NCBI GenBank assembly: GCA_942493345.1 | Contig: OW818695.1 | Coordinates: forward strand, 620,001 to 684,000 | Length of the DNA: 64,000 nucleotides | Direction: 5' to 3' | Origin: GWE2-42-39 sp942493345 | GTDB lineage: Bacteria > Bacteroidota > Bacteroidia > Bacteroidales > Prolixibacteraceae | In this document: positions 18,338 through 27,985 of the stretch, one piece after another | Layout of the letters: each line of letters starts with the position of its first letter | Numbering within the stretch: the stretch's first letter is position 1 | Position numbers and translations under genes: made by a program | Notes under the pieces: generated by a model | Seen by the model: only the letters and a program-made list of their open reading frames with translations | Database searches by the model: none | Told to the model about the DNA's origin: nothing

Positions 18338-18565
18338 AACCGACTCAAAATTAATTTAATTTTTTTTGAAAAATGGGAGAAAAAAAACGGTTTAATCACA
18401 GAACACAGCATATCGTCTCGTGATTAACGACAAACCGCACAAAACAGAAAATCACTATTCAGCCCATCCCGGTATATCAATCGATTTATCAATTAAAGAC
18501 CGATCGACATCTTAACATATAATATAATTCACAGAACCGATTTCCCTGATATCCGGAAAATTTAA

Positions 18566-18573
18566 TAGTTTTG
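18566..18573 (+). promoter_or_regulatory. Candidate Bacteroidota -7 element
   Basis: TAGTTTTG fits the TAnnTTTG consensus of the Bacteroidota housekeeping promoter and lies ten bases before the ATG of the 950-aa protein, so the transcript would be almost leaderless. No good -33 element was seen. Confidence 0.3.
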
Positions 18574-18583
18574 AAATTAAAAG

Positions 18584-21436
18584 ATGAAGAAAATAGCTAT
18601 CATATTACTGCTTGCTGTTTGTTCTACATTGCGTTCAACAGGTATAGCAAAAAACAAAGAAACCCAATTCTTTTTTGAAGGGAAGCAATTAATCTTTCGA
18701 ACGAAAGTTAACACAGTCTCATTTTCTCCGAAATTCATGATCCTTTTCACAAAGAATGACCCCAAAATTGCACTCAGACCTGCGGGTATTGAGAATGTTA
18801 CGTACAACGTGCCTACATGGGAAGGGAATATCGATAAACAAAACCAAATTGCCGCTAAATTAAAAAAAGAAGCACAAGCAGGCGATGGGTTTGATGACTC
18901 CATCTTAAAAGGTGAAGTTAGTAACCGTACCGCGAATATGTTTGCCGCAGGTGAAAAATTTTATCCTGAAATTGATGGAATCAGCCCTATTGAGAATAGA
19001 TTTGAAGTGAGGTATAAAGAAAATAAATACGGCCAATTAAAAGCGACTTTTACTTTAACAGATAAGTGTCCGACCATTCGTTTCGAATTTATTCCCGCAC
19101 AGGAAGGCTATTATTCAATTGGTTATATTGGAGCCGAAGAACAGAAAATTCAGAACGTTCAGGAAATCTGGCAGCCTTTAATCTGGCAGAAAATGCGGTT
19201 TCCTTCGCAATCGTTTATTACTTTGGCTTTTAGATGCCCTCTGCCTGGAACCCTTATTACACACGAAAATATTTCGTATGGAATATTAGCCCATCCGGAT
19301 GAATTTTCCTATTCGCCACTGCCGGTAATGAACAACAGCCGGTTCGGTGTCGTACTGCGAAATGAACAGGGAAATGCACAACCGATGCTTTTTGCACCGG
19401 TATTGGGCGGTATCGGTTCGCAAATGAAAGCAGGTGTTCCGTTTTTCTTTAAAATGAATGTTTGGGCTGGAAATAAAAATATTGCTGATGCGTACAAAGA
19501 TATTGCCGAAGAAATTTTTGGATTCCGTAATTATCGGAAGAATGATATTTCGTCCTTGAACAATACATTCGAAAACATTGTAAAATATGCCCAGTCTGGC
19601 TATGCCTGGTTCATCGATAGTTTAAAAGGATGTGCATATTCAACAGACGTTCCGGGTGCAGTTAAAAATGTCTCTGCTCTGAATCCGCTGGAGCTATCCC
19701 TTGTTGCTGACAATGCCGAGATGTTTAATAAACGTGCCTATCCGATTCTGGAATACATGCTGTCGAGAGAAAAATTTCTGTTCAGTCTCGACCCCGAACA
19801 AAAAATACAGAACCCTTCCCGAAAAATGATGGGGCCGGTTGCGCCCATTACTGAGCTGACAGCAATCTATAACATTACGAAAAAAAGTAACCCGTTTTTC
19901 ATAAAATTAGCAAAAGAAGAATATAACTCCAGCCGAATGAGGAATCTGGAGGTGAAAGAAAGCGGGAAGAACTGGAAAAATGCACTGGCAATTTATAATG
20001 CAACCGGCGAAAACGAATATCTAAAAGAAGCCGTTCAACTAGCCGATGAATATTTAAAAAACAGGAAAACAAAACAAAGCAGTTCATTTGATGACCCATA
20101 CTCCCAGGGATTCTTCTTTTGGCCTGGTTTTACAAACGATTGGATCAGTTTAATTGAACTTTATGAAATAACGAGAGATGAAAAATACTTAAAGTCAGCT
20201 CATGACGGAGCAAGGCATTATGCCATGTTTTGCTGGATGAGCCCGGTAATTCCAGACAACAGCATCAACGTTAATGAAGGAGGAAAAGCTCCAATTTATT
20301 TGTATCTGAAAAGTAAAGGCCACGAACAAATGAAAGCTCCGGAAGAAATGGCGCCAGCCTGGAGACTTTCAGAAATAGGGTTAACATCTGAATCTTCAGG
20401 TACGAGCACAGGCCACCGGGCAATTTTCATGGCAAATTATGCTCCGTGGATGTTGAAGCTGGGATATTATACCCACGACACATTTCTTCAAAATATTGCA
20501 AAATCAGCAATTATTGGCAGGTATCGTAACTTCCCTGGGTATCACATGAATACGGAAAGGACAACCATATATGAAAAAGAAGACTATCCGCTAAAAGCGC
20601 ACAAACAACTCAGCTACAACTCATTTCATTACAATCATATATTGCCCATGGCATCCTTACTGCTCGATTACCTGGTCACCGACACCTATGTCCGGTCAAA
20701 AGGAGCTGTAGATTTCCCCAGTGAGTTTATCGAAGGATATGCCTATCTGCAAAGTAAGTTTTACGGACATAAGGCAGGTACTTTTTACGGGAAGGGAGCA
20801 TGGCTTTGGATGCCAAACAACCTCTTACAATCCTCATCTGTTGAGTTAAATTATATCTCGGCCCGCGGCGAAAATAGGTTGATGGTTGCCTTTGCCAATC
20901 AATCGGATGTTGAACAGGAAGCAGTCATCCGTTTTAACAATGAAATTCTGAAATTTGACGAAAACAGAACCTATCAGGTTCGTGTTCGTGTAAATAACGA
21001 TCGTGTTGATCCGATCACCATGCAGGGACATGAGCTTACAATAAAAGTACCTGCAAACGGATTGACAGCTATTGAAATAGAGGATGTAGCGATTGATACA
21101 AAAATTCAGGAAAAGTTAAATCTGCCGGCTGTTGCGTGGAAAAACGGATATGCAGAATCAAAAACAGGCGATGCCCGAATGATGATCATCAATGCAGGTA
21201 ACTATGTAACAAAAGCATTTGTTTATCTGCGGGAAGATGATTCCGTGTACAAGGAGGTAACACTTTCGATGAAGCGGAACGACGATAAAATAATCCAACT
21301 GGAAGATAAACACTTTCCGTATGAATTTACCCTTGACATCAAAAATAATGATCAGGCTATTTCATTTAAAATAAGTGGAATTACAAATACAGGAGAGTCG
21401 ATAGAGGGAGATTGGATTACACTGTCAAAAAATTAA
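18584..21436 (+). CDS. Large secreted protein with predicted alpha/alpha barrel, family unrecognised
   Basis: 950 aa with a signal peptide (about 1-23). Three parts are suggested by sequence character: an N-terminal beta-rich domain (about 25-310), a helical central domain (about 330-720) with repeated helix pairs and aromatic or acidic loops (QSGYAWFIDSLKGCAYSTD, SGTSTGHRAIFMANYAPWM), and a C-terminal beta domain (about 745-950). This beta/alpha-barrel/beta plan is seen in glycoside hydrolases and polysaccharide lyases with (alpha/alpha)6 folds. I could not assign a CAZy family. It starts a three-gene plus-strand run with a URO-D-like gene and a sugar porter, so a role in carbohydrate breakdown is inferred. 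Confidence 0.7.
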   Translation: MKKIAIILLLAVCSTLRSTGIAKNKETQFFFEGKQLIFRTKVNTVSFSPKFMILFTKNDPKIALRPAGIENVTYNVPTWEGNIDKQNQIAAKLKKEAQAGDGFDDSILKGEVSNRTANMFAAGEKFYPEIDGISPIENRFEVRYKENKYGQLKATFTLTDKCPTIRFEFIPAQEGYYSIGYIGAEEQKIQNVQEIWQPLIWQKMRFPSQSFITLAFRCPLPGTLITHENISYGILAHPDEFSYSPLPVMNNSRFGVVLRNEQGNAQPMLFAPVLGGIGSQMKAGVPFFFKMNVWAGNKNIADAYKDIAEEIFGFRNYRKNDISSLNNTFENIVKYAQSGYAWFIDSLKGCAYSTDVPGAVKNVSALNPLELSLVADNAEMFNKRAYPILEYMLSREKFLFSLDPEQKIQNPSRKMMGPVAPITELTAIYNITKKSNPFFIKLAKEEYNSSRMRNLEVKESGKNWKNALAIYNATGENEYLKEAVQLADEYLKNRKTKQSSSFDDPYSQGFFFWPGFTNDWISLIELYEITRDEKYLKSAHDGARHYAMFCWMSPVIPDNSINVNEGGKAPIYLYLKSKGHEQMKAPEEMAPAWRLSEIGLTSESSGTSTGHRAIFMANYAPWMLKLGYYTHDTFLQNIAKSAIIGRYRNFPGYHMNTERTTIYEKEDYPLKAHKQLSYNSFHYNHILPMASLLLDYLVTDTYVRSKGAVDFPSEFIEGYAYLQSKFYGHKAGTFYGKGAWLWMPNNLLQSSSVELNYISARGENRLMVAFANQSDVEQEAVIRFNNEILKFDENRTYQVRVRVNNDRVDPITMQGHELTIKVPANGLTAIEIEDVAIDTKIQEKLNLPAVAWKNGYAESKTGDARMMIINAGNYVTKAFVYLREDDSVYKEVTLSMKRNDDKIIQLEDKHFPYEFTLDIKNNDQAISFKISGITNTGESIEGDWITLSKN

Positions 21437-21705
21437 ACAGTTTGACGTGAAAATTTTTATTCAAAAAAACAACATATCCTCTTCACGAAACTTGTATTGA
21501 AGTGCAATCAGGCAAAGTTATTTGGCGAAAAACAAATCCGGTAGTTTACAAAACGACAAGATAATCCATAATTTCATCATATATTTCATTCTTTGGGATG
21601 CCGTTGTTCTGTATTTTTATTCCAGCTAAATCCTAAAATTTCAGGACAAAAAATCAATTTTCAGGAATATAGTAATGGCATAGTAAATCATAATACTTTA
21701 TCGAA

Positions 21706-22980
21706 ATGACACCAAGAGAACGACTGATTAAAACATTAAATCATGAAACGCCTGACCGTTTATGTGTAGATATGGGTGCCGGCGGACAAACAGGAATAGG
21801 GGCAATTGCATTAAATAAGTTGAATCAGGCTTTGATGCCAGGATATAAAGAAAAGGTAAAAATTACTGAACCTTATCAAATGCTGGGAGAAGTAGACGAA
21901 CCACTCCGGCGGAAGTTACAACTTGATGTTGTGGGTATTTCCGGCCCTTCCACTTTATTTGGTTTTAAAAACAATAACTGGAAACCATTTACTATGCCTG
22001 ATGGCACCGAGGTGTTAGTTCCCGGAGATTTTAATTATACCAGAGATGAAAATGGGGCCTTCCTGATTTATCCGGAAGGTGATTTTTCCGCTTCTCCAAC
22101 TGCAAAAATGCCAAGTTCAAGTTTTTTCTTTGATGCCTTGAATCGACAAGCCCCGATCGTTGAAGATCAGTTAAACCCTCTTGACAATATGGAAGATTTT
22201 GGCATATTATCGGAATTGGATTTGGATCATTTTGCTCAAACAACCCGGAAGTTTTATAATGAAACAGATTATGGCATCTACGTAACACTACCGGGAATGG
22301 CTTTTGGCGACGTTGCTTTGGTGCCAGCCACATGGAGAAAAAAGGTAAAAGGTATTCGCGATGTTCAGGAATGGTACATGTCGTTGATGATGCGTCCCGA
22401 TTACATCTATCAGGTATTTGAGAAACAGTGCGAAATTGCATTGAAAAATGTGGAATTGATGGCGAAAGCCGTTGGACATCATGCTCAAGTAGTTTTCGTA
22501 AGCGGAACCGATTTTGGTACACAAAATAATCTTTTCATCGACCTGGAAACGTATCGTTCGTTGTTCAAACCATTCCAGAAGGCCATCAACGACCGGATTC
22601 ATGAACTTACCAATTGGAAAATTTTCATACACAGTTGCGGAGCCATTTATGACCTGATTCCTGATCTGATTGAAGCAGGATTTGATGTTCTGAACCCCGT
22701 TCAGATTTCGGCTACCGGGATGGACGCCCAACGTTTAAAGAGAGAATTCGGAGACAAATTGGTTTTCTGGGGAGGAGGAGTTGACACTCAGAAAACACTG
22801 CCTTTCGGAACTCCCGATGAAGTTTACCGTGAAGTACGTGAACGCATTGATATTCTCAGCGAAAACGGCGGTTACGTATTCAATTCGATCCATAATATAC
22901 AGAGCAATGTGCCTGTCGAAAATATAATGTCCATGTTTCGCGCTGTGAACGATGCCAGAAATGTTCATTCAGATTTTTGA
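21706..22980 (+). CDS. Uroporphyrinogen decarboxylase superfamily protein (methyltransferase-like)
   Basis: 424 aa, cytoplasmic, no signal. The N-terminus MTPRERLIKTLNHETPDR, VSGTDFGTQNN in the middle, and HSCGAIYDLIPDLIEAGFD near 306 place it in the URO-D/MtaA/CmuA superfamily. In MtaA-type methyltransferases a zinc site uses His and Cys of HxCG plus a later Cys; here that later position appears to be His (SIHNIQ). It is not heme-pathway HemE, which is shorter and lacks HxCG. No corrinoid protein gene is nearby. The gene lies 269 bp after the 950-aa protein and 69 bp before the porter, suggesting sugar-related metabolism, perhaps demethylation, by inference. Confidence 0.8.
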   Translation: MTPRERLIKTLNHETPDRLCVDMGAGGQTGIGAIALNKLNQALMPGYKEKVKITEPYQMLGEVDEPLRRKLQLDVVGISGPSTLFGFKNNNWKPFTMPDGTEVLVPGDFNYTRDENGAFLIYPEGDFSASPTAKMPSSSFFFDALNRQAPIVEDQLNPLDNMEDFGILSELDLDHFAQTTRKFYNETDYGIYVTLPGMAFGDVALVPATWRKKVKGIRDVQEWYMSLMMRPDYIYQVFEKQCEIALKNVELMAKAVGHHAQVVFVSGTDFGTQNNLFIDLETYRSLFKPFQKAINDRIHELTNWKIFIHSCGAIYDLIPDLIEAGFDVLNPVQISATGMDAQRLKREFGDKLVFWGGGVDTQKTLPFGTPDEVYREVRERIDILSENGGYVFNSIHNIQSNVPVENIMSMFRAVNDARNVHSDF

Positions 22981-23049
22981 AATATTTTTTTTTCAGACAC
23001 CCGCAAAATAAATTATCACCAATAGCTTAAATCAAAAAACCTGAATTCT

Positions 23050-24432
23050 ATGGATCAAATTAAATTCAATAAACAATTCATTCTGGGCATCACATTGGTA
23101 TCAGCGATGGGCGGATTGCTCTTTGGCTATGATTGGGTGGTAATCGGCGGTGCCAAACCGTTTTACGAGCGGTTCTTCGATATTACCAATTCTCCATATC
23201 TTCAAGGCTGGGCTATGAGCAGCGCTCTTATCGGGTGTCTCTTCGGGGCATTGTCATCAGGCTTTCTTTCCGATCGTTTCGGTCGAAAAAAACCATTAAT
23301 TCTGGCAGCAACTTTATTTACCATTGCGGCTGTTGGAACCGGCGCGGTCAATCAATTTACTCCTTTTATCATTTATCGGCTTATTGGTGGTTTGGGAATT
23401 GGGTTGGCTTCAGCTATTTCGCCCATGTACATTGCAGAGATTTCGCCTGCCCCGATGCGCGGACGGTTGGTTTCGGTGAACCAGCTCACAATTGTAATTG
23501 GTATTTTGGCAGCTCAAATCGTAAACTATCTGATTGCCGATAAAATCCAGGAAGGTGCAACCGATGAGTTAATCCTAAATTCGTGGAACGGACAAACCGG
23601 CTGGAGATGGATGTTCTGGGCAGGAAGCGTCCCTGCATTGTTGTTTTTTATTTTCTCCTTTTTTATTCCTGAAAGTCCACGTTTCCTAGCCAAATCAGGC
23701 AAATGGAAGACTGCTGCCGCAACACTCGAAAAAATTGGAGGTTCCAAATATGCCATTCAGGAACAAAAAGAAATTTCCGAAACGTTGCAGGAAACGGATT
23801 CGAAAATCGACTGGAAAACGTTAGCATCAAAAAAGGTTCGTCCAATCCTCATTTTGGGAATAGTTCTGGCTGTTCTTCAGCAGTGGTGCGGCATCAACGT
23901 GATTTTTAACTATGCCGAAGAAGTTTTCACTTCGGCTGGTTATTCGGTGAGCGACATGCTTTTTAATATTGTAATTACAGGAGCCGTCAATCTTATTTTT
24001 ACGATACTTGCCATGCGCATGGTCGATAGCTGGGGTCGCCGGAAGTTGATGTTACTGGGCTTCATCGGGTTGGCCGTTATTTATTTCATGCTCGGAGCCA
24101 GCTATTTCTTCGAATTAAAAGGTTTGCTCATCCTGATCCTGGTGATGGGTGCCATAGCAACCTATGGCATGACACTTGCCCCGATTACCTGGGTTGTTCT
24201 TTCCGAAATATTTCCGAACAGTGTGCGTGGTACAGCGATGGCCATTGCTACTACCGCCTTGTGGATTGCCTGCTTTGTGCTTACTTATACCTTCCCGATT
24301 CTAAATAAACTACTGAATGCAAGCGGAACATTCTGGCTGTATGGGGTTATTTGTCTGGCTGGATTTCTCTTTATTCTGAAAAAATTACCTGAGACCAAGG
24401 GGAAAAGCCTGGAAGAAATTGAGAAAATGTAG
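23050..24432 (+). CDS. MFS sugar porter (sugar:proton symporter)
   Basis: 460 aa, 12 membrane helices. Sugar-porter motifs are visible: GGLLFGYD in TM1, SDRFGRKKPL between TM2 and TM3, PESPRFL after TM6, VDSWGRRKLML between TM8 and TM9, and PETKGKSLEEIE at the C-terminus. These match XylE/GLUT-like proton symporters for hexoses or pentoses. It should import the monosaccharide released by the neighbouring periplasmic enzymes. The exact sugar is not readable from sequence. Confidence 0.93.
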   Translation: MDQIKFNKQFILGITLVSAMGGLLFGYDWVVIGGAKPFYERFFDITNSPYLQGWAMSSALIGCLFGALSSGFLSDRFGRKKPLILAATLFTIAAVGTGAVNQFTPFIIYRLIGGLGIGLASAISPMYIAEISPAPMRGRLVSVNQLTIVIGILAAQIVNYLIADKIQEGATDELILNSWNGQTGWRWMFWAGSVPALLFFIFSFFIPESPRFLAKSGKWKTAAATLEKIGGSKYAIQEQKEISETLQETDSKIDWKTLASKKVRPILILGIVLAVLQQWCGINVIFNYAEEVFTSAGYSVSDMLFNIVITGAVNLIFTILAMRMVDSWGRRKLMLLGFIGLAVIYFMLGASYFFELKGLLILILVMGAIATYGMTLAPITWVVLSEIFPNSVRGTAMAIATTALWIACFVLTYTFPILNKLLNASGTFWLYGVICLAGFLFILKKLPETKGKSLEEIEKM

Positions 24433-24532
24433 TTCTAATCACAGCCACAGACCATGCGGGTAAACCTCTGCATCGCCCGTGGTTGATTTACAAAGAAAAG
24501 AAGGATCGGAATTTACGTCAACATTAAACAAC

Positions 24533-24566
24533 TATTAGTTTAAATCCCTGTGGTTTTAAACTAATA
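24533..24566. terminator. Hairpin between converging genes, possible bidirectional terminator
   Basis: Perfect 12-bp stem TATTAGTTTAAA/TTTAAACTAATA (24533-24544, 24555-24566) with a 10-nt loop. It is in the 285-bp gap between the sugar porter (plus) and GH97 (minus). A run of Ts follows eight bases later on the plus strand. Confidence 0.5.
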
Positions 24567-24717
24567 AATAATGAGTTTTTTGCTGCAAATCCGACAAATA
24601 ACCAAGTTTTAACCGAAGTATTGTAAAAAGTAAATTGTATAATTTTTGTATTAGCCGTCGACAATTATCGATTCAACCATTTTTTTTGCGAGTGAGAGTT
24701 TTTTTCTAAAAATATCT

Positions 24718-26709
24718 TTAATCCTTTATCGGAACGATTTCCATCGCCATACCTCCACCTGCAGCCATGTCAATCTTTATGTTATCACCATATTTGACTT
24801 GCTTTGTGGTTTTCACCAAGTGATTGGGATAATCCCGGACATCGGGGGCATCCTGATATATTGTGACCGTATAATTAACATCCTTTTCTAAAAAATCAAA
24901 CGAAAATTCGATTGCTCGTGCCGTTGTACTATTCAATGCCCCCACATACCAGTTTACACCATTTCTGCGGGCAATAGCAACGTAGTTTCTCAATTCAGCA
25001 GCCGGAACAACAGTTTGATCCCAAACAGTCGGTACTTTCCTGATAAACTCGAACCCGGGCTGACCTTCGTATGCCGAAGGATAATCGGCAACCATGCTCA
25101 AATAGCTTTCGAGAACCACATACATGGCGAGCATGTGGCAACGCGTACCTCCCATCAGTGGCCTGGTATATTGAGTCTTAAACTTTGCTTCAGGAACAGC
25201 CCTGAAACCGCCCAAATGATAATCGGTTGATCCGGCAAGCATCCGGGTAAATACAATATTCAAATCATGATCAGGACTAATAGGTTTTGCACTCCATTTG
25301 TTTTGCTCGTAATTGTGGGTTCCTTCTCGGGTAAATTCGTTGGGGTAAGTGCGATTTAACCCTGTTGGTTTAAATGCGCCATGAAACTGGATATACAGTT
25401 TATGTCGGGCAGCGCTCCGTAGAATTTCTTCCATGATATTGACCATTTCCTGATCATCGCGATCCAAGAAATCGACCATCATGCCTTTTACTCCCCATTT
25501 TTCGAATTGAGTAAAGGCTTCTTCCAATTGAGGATAAAGCGCCTGCCAATGTACCCAAACATCAATATCGACCCCCTTACTCTTTGCATAATTGCAAATC
25601 TGATACATATCCAGACTTGCGACACTTTTCGTAACATCGGCATACGTCCCTGGCTGACCGTAACTCTTCCAATTGTTGGGAAACCAGGCAAAACCTCCGT
25701 ACCCAATTACAGCATGGTATTCAATATTATTCCTTGCACAGAAATCGATATAATATTTGTTGGTTTTGAAATTTATACCGGGAGTAATCGTTGTATCGGG
25801 AAGAATATCACCATTCCACCAGTGGAAGGATGTTTTCCCTGGTTTAATCCAGGAGGTATCACCTATTGTTGTCGGATCATTCAGACTTGTAAGAATGTTA
25901 CTTTCGATTAAAGCGCCGATTCTGTCGCTAATTAGCAACACGCGCCAGGGAGTACGGTGCGGCAACTGAGCTTTCACTTTAACTTCGGTTTGTCCTTGTA
26001 AGGGCGACAAACGGCTAACCAGAACGCCATTTTCTTTCCGAAGGTACATCCCGGCATAATTTCGCAGATTGGCTTCCGTAATCGCCATCACTACTTTATT
26101 CGGGAACTCGAATAAAGCCGGCATATCCATTAACGAATCCTGGCTCACTTTTTCATAAGGCAAGATCCGGTATAAACCTTCGTGCGAATTGTTGTAATTT
26201 TTCCAGAAGAGGGTATAAACGGTTGGATTTCCCCCAATATTAAACGAGCTGTTTTCGTCAAGCAATACGTATGATTTCCAGTTATTTTGTTCCGGGAATT
26301 CATACCGAAACCCAATTCCGTCGTTAAATACCCGAACAACAAAATTAACTTTTCGCTGGGGAGCATTGCGTTCGGTAAGCGGAATCACAACTTCACGGTA
26401 ATGACTGCGAACAGTCTTCGCTTTCCCGACCACCAGTTCATAGGTCTCATCCACCTCTTTGTACTGAGGTTTTTGCAATGTGAGGTTTTGCCCCCATGTT
26501 CCGTTTTCTTTAAAAGACAAACTTAGCTCAGAGTCATCAATCAATACAGAGCCTTTATATTCAATATGGTAAACCGGGGCTTTTTCAGTAAGTCTGAATT
26601 TAAAAACGAGATTATGGTCGGGTGAACGCAATTCAATTTTCTTTTGCGCAACAACAGGGACCGAACATCCAAGAATAAGGAGAAGCGCGACTTGTTTGAT
26701 TAATTTCAT
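24718..26709 (-). CDS. GH97 glycoside hydrolase, probably retaining (alpha-galactosidase-like)
   Basis: 663 aa. The signal peptide ends VVAQ. An N-terminal beta-sandwich (about 25-270), a (beta/alpha)8 barrel (about 280-550) and a C-terminal beta domain give the GH97 plan and length. The motif MMVDFLDRDDQ puts an Asp near residue 413 where retaining GH97 enzymes carry the nucleophile; SusB-type inverting alpha-glucosidases lack it. A Glu near 462 (TREGT) is a candidate acid/base. So an alpha-galactosidase-like activity is more likely than starch cleavage. The neighbours GH116 and GH36 fit glycan degradation in the periplasm. Confidence 0.88.
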   Translation of the reverse strand: MKLIKQVALLLILGCSVPVVAQKKIELRSPDHNLVFKFRLTEKAPVYHIEYKGSVLIDDSELSLSFKENGTWGQNLTLQKPQYKEVDETYELVVGKAKTVRSHYREVVIPLTERNAPQRKVNFVVRVFNDGIGFRYEFPEQNNWKSYVLLDENSSFNIGGNPTVYTLFWKNYNNSHEGLYRILPYEKVSQDSLMDMPALFEFPNKVVMAITEANLRNYAGMYLRKENGVLVSRLSPLQGQTEVKVKAQLPHRTPWRVLLISDRIGALIESNILTSLNDPTTIGDTSWIKPGKTSFHWWNGDILPDTTITPGINFKTNKYYIDFCARNNIEYHAVIGYGGFAWFPNNWKSYGQPGTYADVTKSVASLDMYQICNYAKSKGVDIDVWVHWQALYPQLEEAFTQFEKWGVKGMMVDFLDRDDQEMVNIMEEILRSAARHKLYIQFHGAFKPTGLNRTYPNEFTREGTHNYEQNKWSAKPISPDHDLNIVFTRMLAGSTDYHLGGFRAVPEAKFKTQYTRPLMGGTRCHMLAMYVVLESYLSMVADYPSAYEGQPGFEFIRKVPTVWDQTVVPAAELRNYVAIARRNGVNWYVGALNSTTARAIEFSFDFLEKDVNYTVTIYQDAPDVRDYPNHLVKTTKQVKYGDNIKIDMAAGGGMAMEIVPIKD

Positions 26710-26916
26710 TATGGTATCGAGTTAAATTTCTGCCAATTTAAATGATTCCGATCTTTCTTACAACCTGAAAAGAAAGCTTCGAGATAGAAATTATTACACA
26801 ATATAGACCAAAGGCATTTCTTCGAATTGAGACGAGCTATATTCGCCACCTATTCATATTCTCAGCCAAGATCATCTATCTCTACACGAGTATCGTTCTA
26901 TATACTGCCTCTTTTA

Positions 26917-27975
26917 TCAAAATTTATCGGATTTAATTCGATTGATGAGTTCTTCAGGCGATTCGGGATCGACACCAAAGATGAAGGTAGCTCCGTTCCT
27001 GAATTTTTCCTTTAATTCAAAATTTTCGAAAGCAATGCCTCCCGGAATAGGCGATTTACTGGCCCAATAAGCAAACCGTCCATTGACCAGCCCTTCAAGG
27101 GATGAATCAGGTTTTTCAGAATACCAGTACTGTGTTGCAATCAACCCTTCGTATTTCCAATGCAAATTTGTATCCGAAGAATAGGTCACTCCCCACGGAT
27201 TTTTTTCGTTGGGCGCTGCAATGAAATAAATACGTCCGTTTTTGTCGCGGATCATTTTCCTTAATGGAAAGATAACATGAGGGGCAAAATCAGTTTCTTT
27301 ATAATTGGGCCAAAGATCAGCAGATGACTTCGTTTCGTTTTTAAGATATAAAGTACGTAATCTGGCATAGTTACCCATTGTCGCAGTTAAAATAAAATTT
27401 TTCAGTTCCCTCGAATCACGGCAAGCATAAGTGGACAGTTCTATTTCGTAAGGACGGTTTTCAAAAAATCTTAACCGAATATACACTTTTGCTCCGTTTT
27501 TAAACGGTTCTGAAAAAATAAATACAGTGAGTGTTTCAACTCCGTTAATTTTGCGGATCACCCCGTGGGCAGGAAGTTCTTCGGGTAACGGATCCGTTTG
27601 CAAGGAATCGTTCGAACTCCAGAACCTTTTGCCTCGCACACCATCGAGTTCGCTCATTTCCAGTTCGGAAAGCCCCCGGTATTCTTCTCCGGCAGGAATG
27701 GGTTCAAGTGCAATGAAGTTGATCATTTTTCCTTCCGGTTGCCCCAAATACGGGGTGTAGATACGCAGCAAACCCCTGGGACCGCCCATTGGAGCAATAC
27801 CCACTCTCATTCCTTTGGCAAGCCCCCAAACCGGCTGTGCCGGGTTGCCCTGGGCTGGCTGGATCCAATTTCCATTAACTTCCGGAGGAGTCAACTCCTT
27901 CCACGATTTTACAGGAGTTAATGCATTTGACTGAATGACGATTGTCACCAAAGACAAAAAGATTAAAATTTTCAT
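26917..27975 (-). CDS. Secreted protein of unknown family between GH97 and GH116
   Basis: 352 aa. The signal peptide is about residues 1-18 (ending SNA). The rest is beta-rich with many aromatic and Gly residues (GMRVGIAPMGGPRGLLRIYTP, WKYEGLIATQYWYSE), suggesting a beta-sandwich or propeller-like enzyme or binding protein. I do not recognise the family. The start lies 10 bp past the GH116 stop, so it is surely in that operon, and it probably acts on the same glycan. Confidence 0.65.
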   Translation of the reverse strand: MKILIFLSLVTIVIQSNALTPVKSWKELTPPEVNGNWIQPAQGNPAQPVWGLAKGMRVGIAPMGGPRGLLRIYTPYLGQPEGKMINFIALEPIPAGEEYRGLSELEMSELDGVRGKRFWSSNDSLQTDPLPEELPAHGVIRKINGVETLTVFIFSEPFKNGAKVYIRLRFFENRPYEIELSTYACRDSRELKNFILTATMGNYARLRTLYLKNETKSSADLWPNYKETDFAPHVIFPLRKMIRDKNGRIYFIAAPNEKNPWGVTYSSDTNLHWKYEGLIATQYWYSEKPDSSLEGLVNGRFAYWASKSPIPGGIAFENFELKEKFRNGATFIFGVDPESPEELINRIKSDKF

Positions 27976-27985
27976 AAAACGTATT

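Larger units (their letters stand above)
18281..18583. other. 303-bp divergent intergenic region
   Basis: Lies between the ECF sigma gene (minus) and the 950-aa secreted protein gene (plus). It holds the ECF-type promoter (18313-18337) and a possible housekeeping -7 element near the plus-strand gene (18566-18573). Nothing else is evident. Confidence 0.5.

Noticed and set aside
21706..22980. Calling the URO-D protein HemE (heme pathway)
   Set aside because: It has HxCG, is longer than HemE and lies in a sugar locus, all unlike HemE.
24718..26709. Naming the GH97 gene susB (starch)
   Set aside because: The Asp at about 413 fits the retaining, galactosidase-like group and no starch genes surround it.
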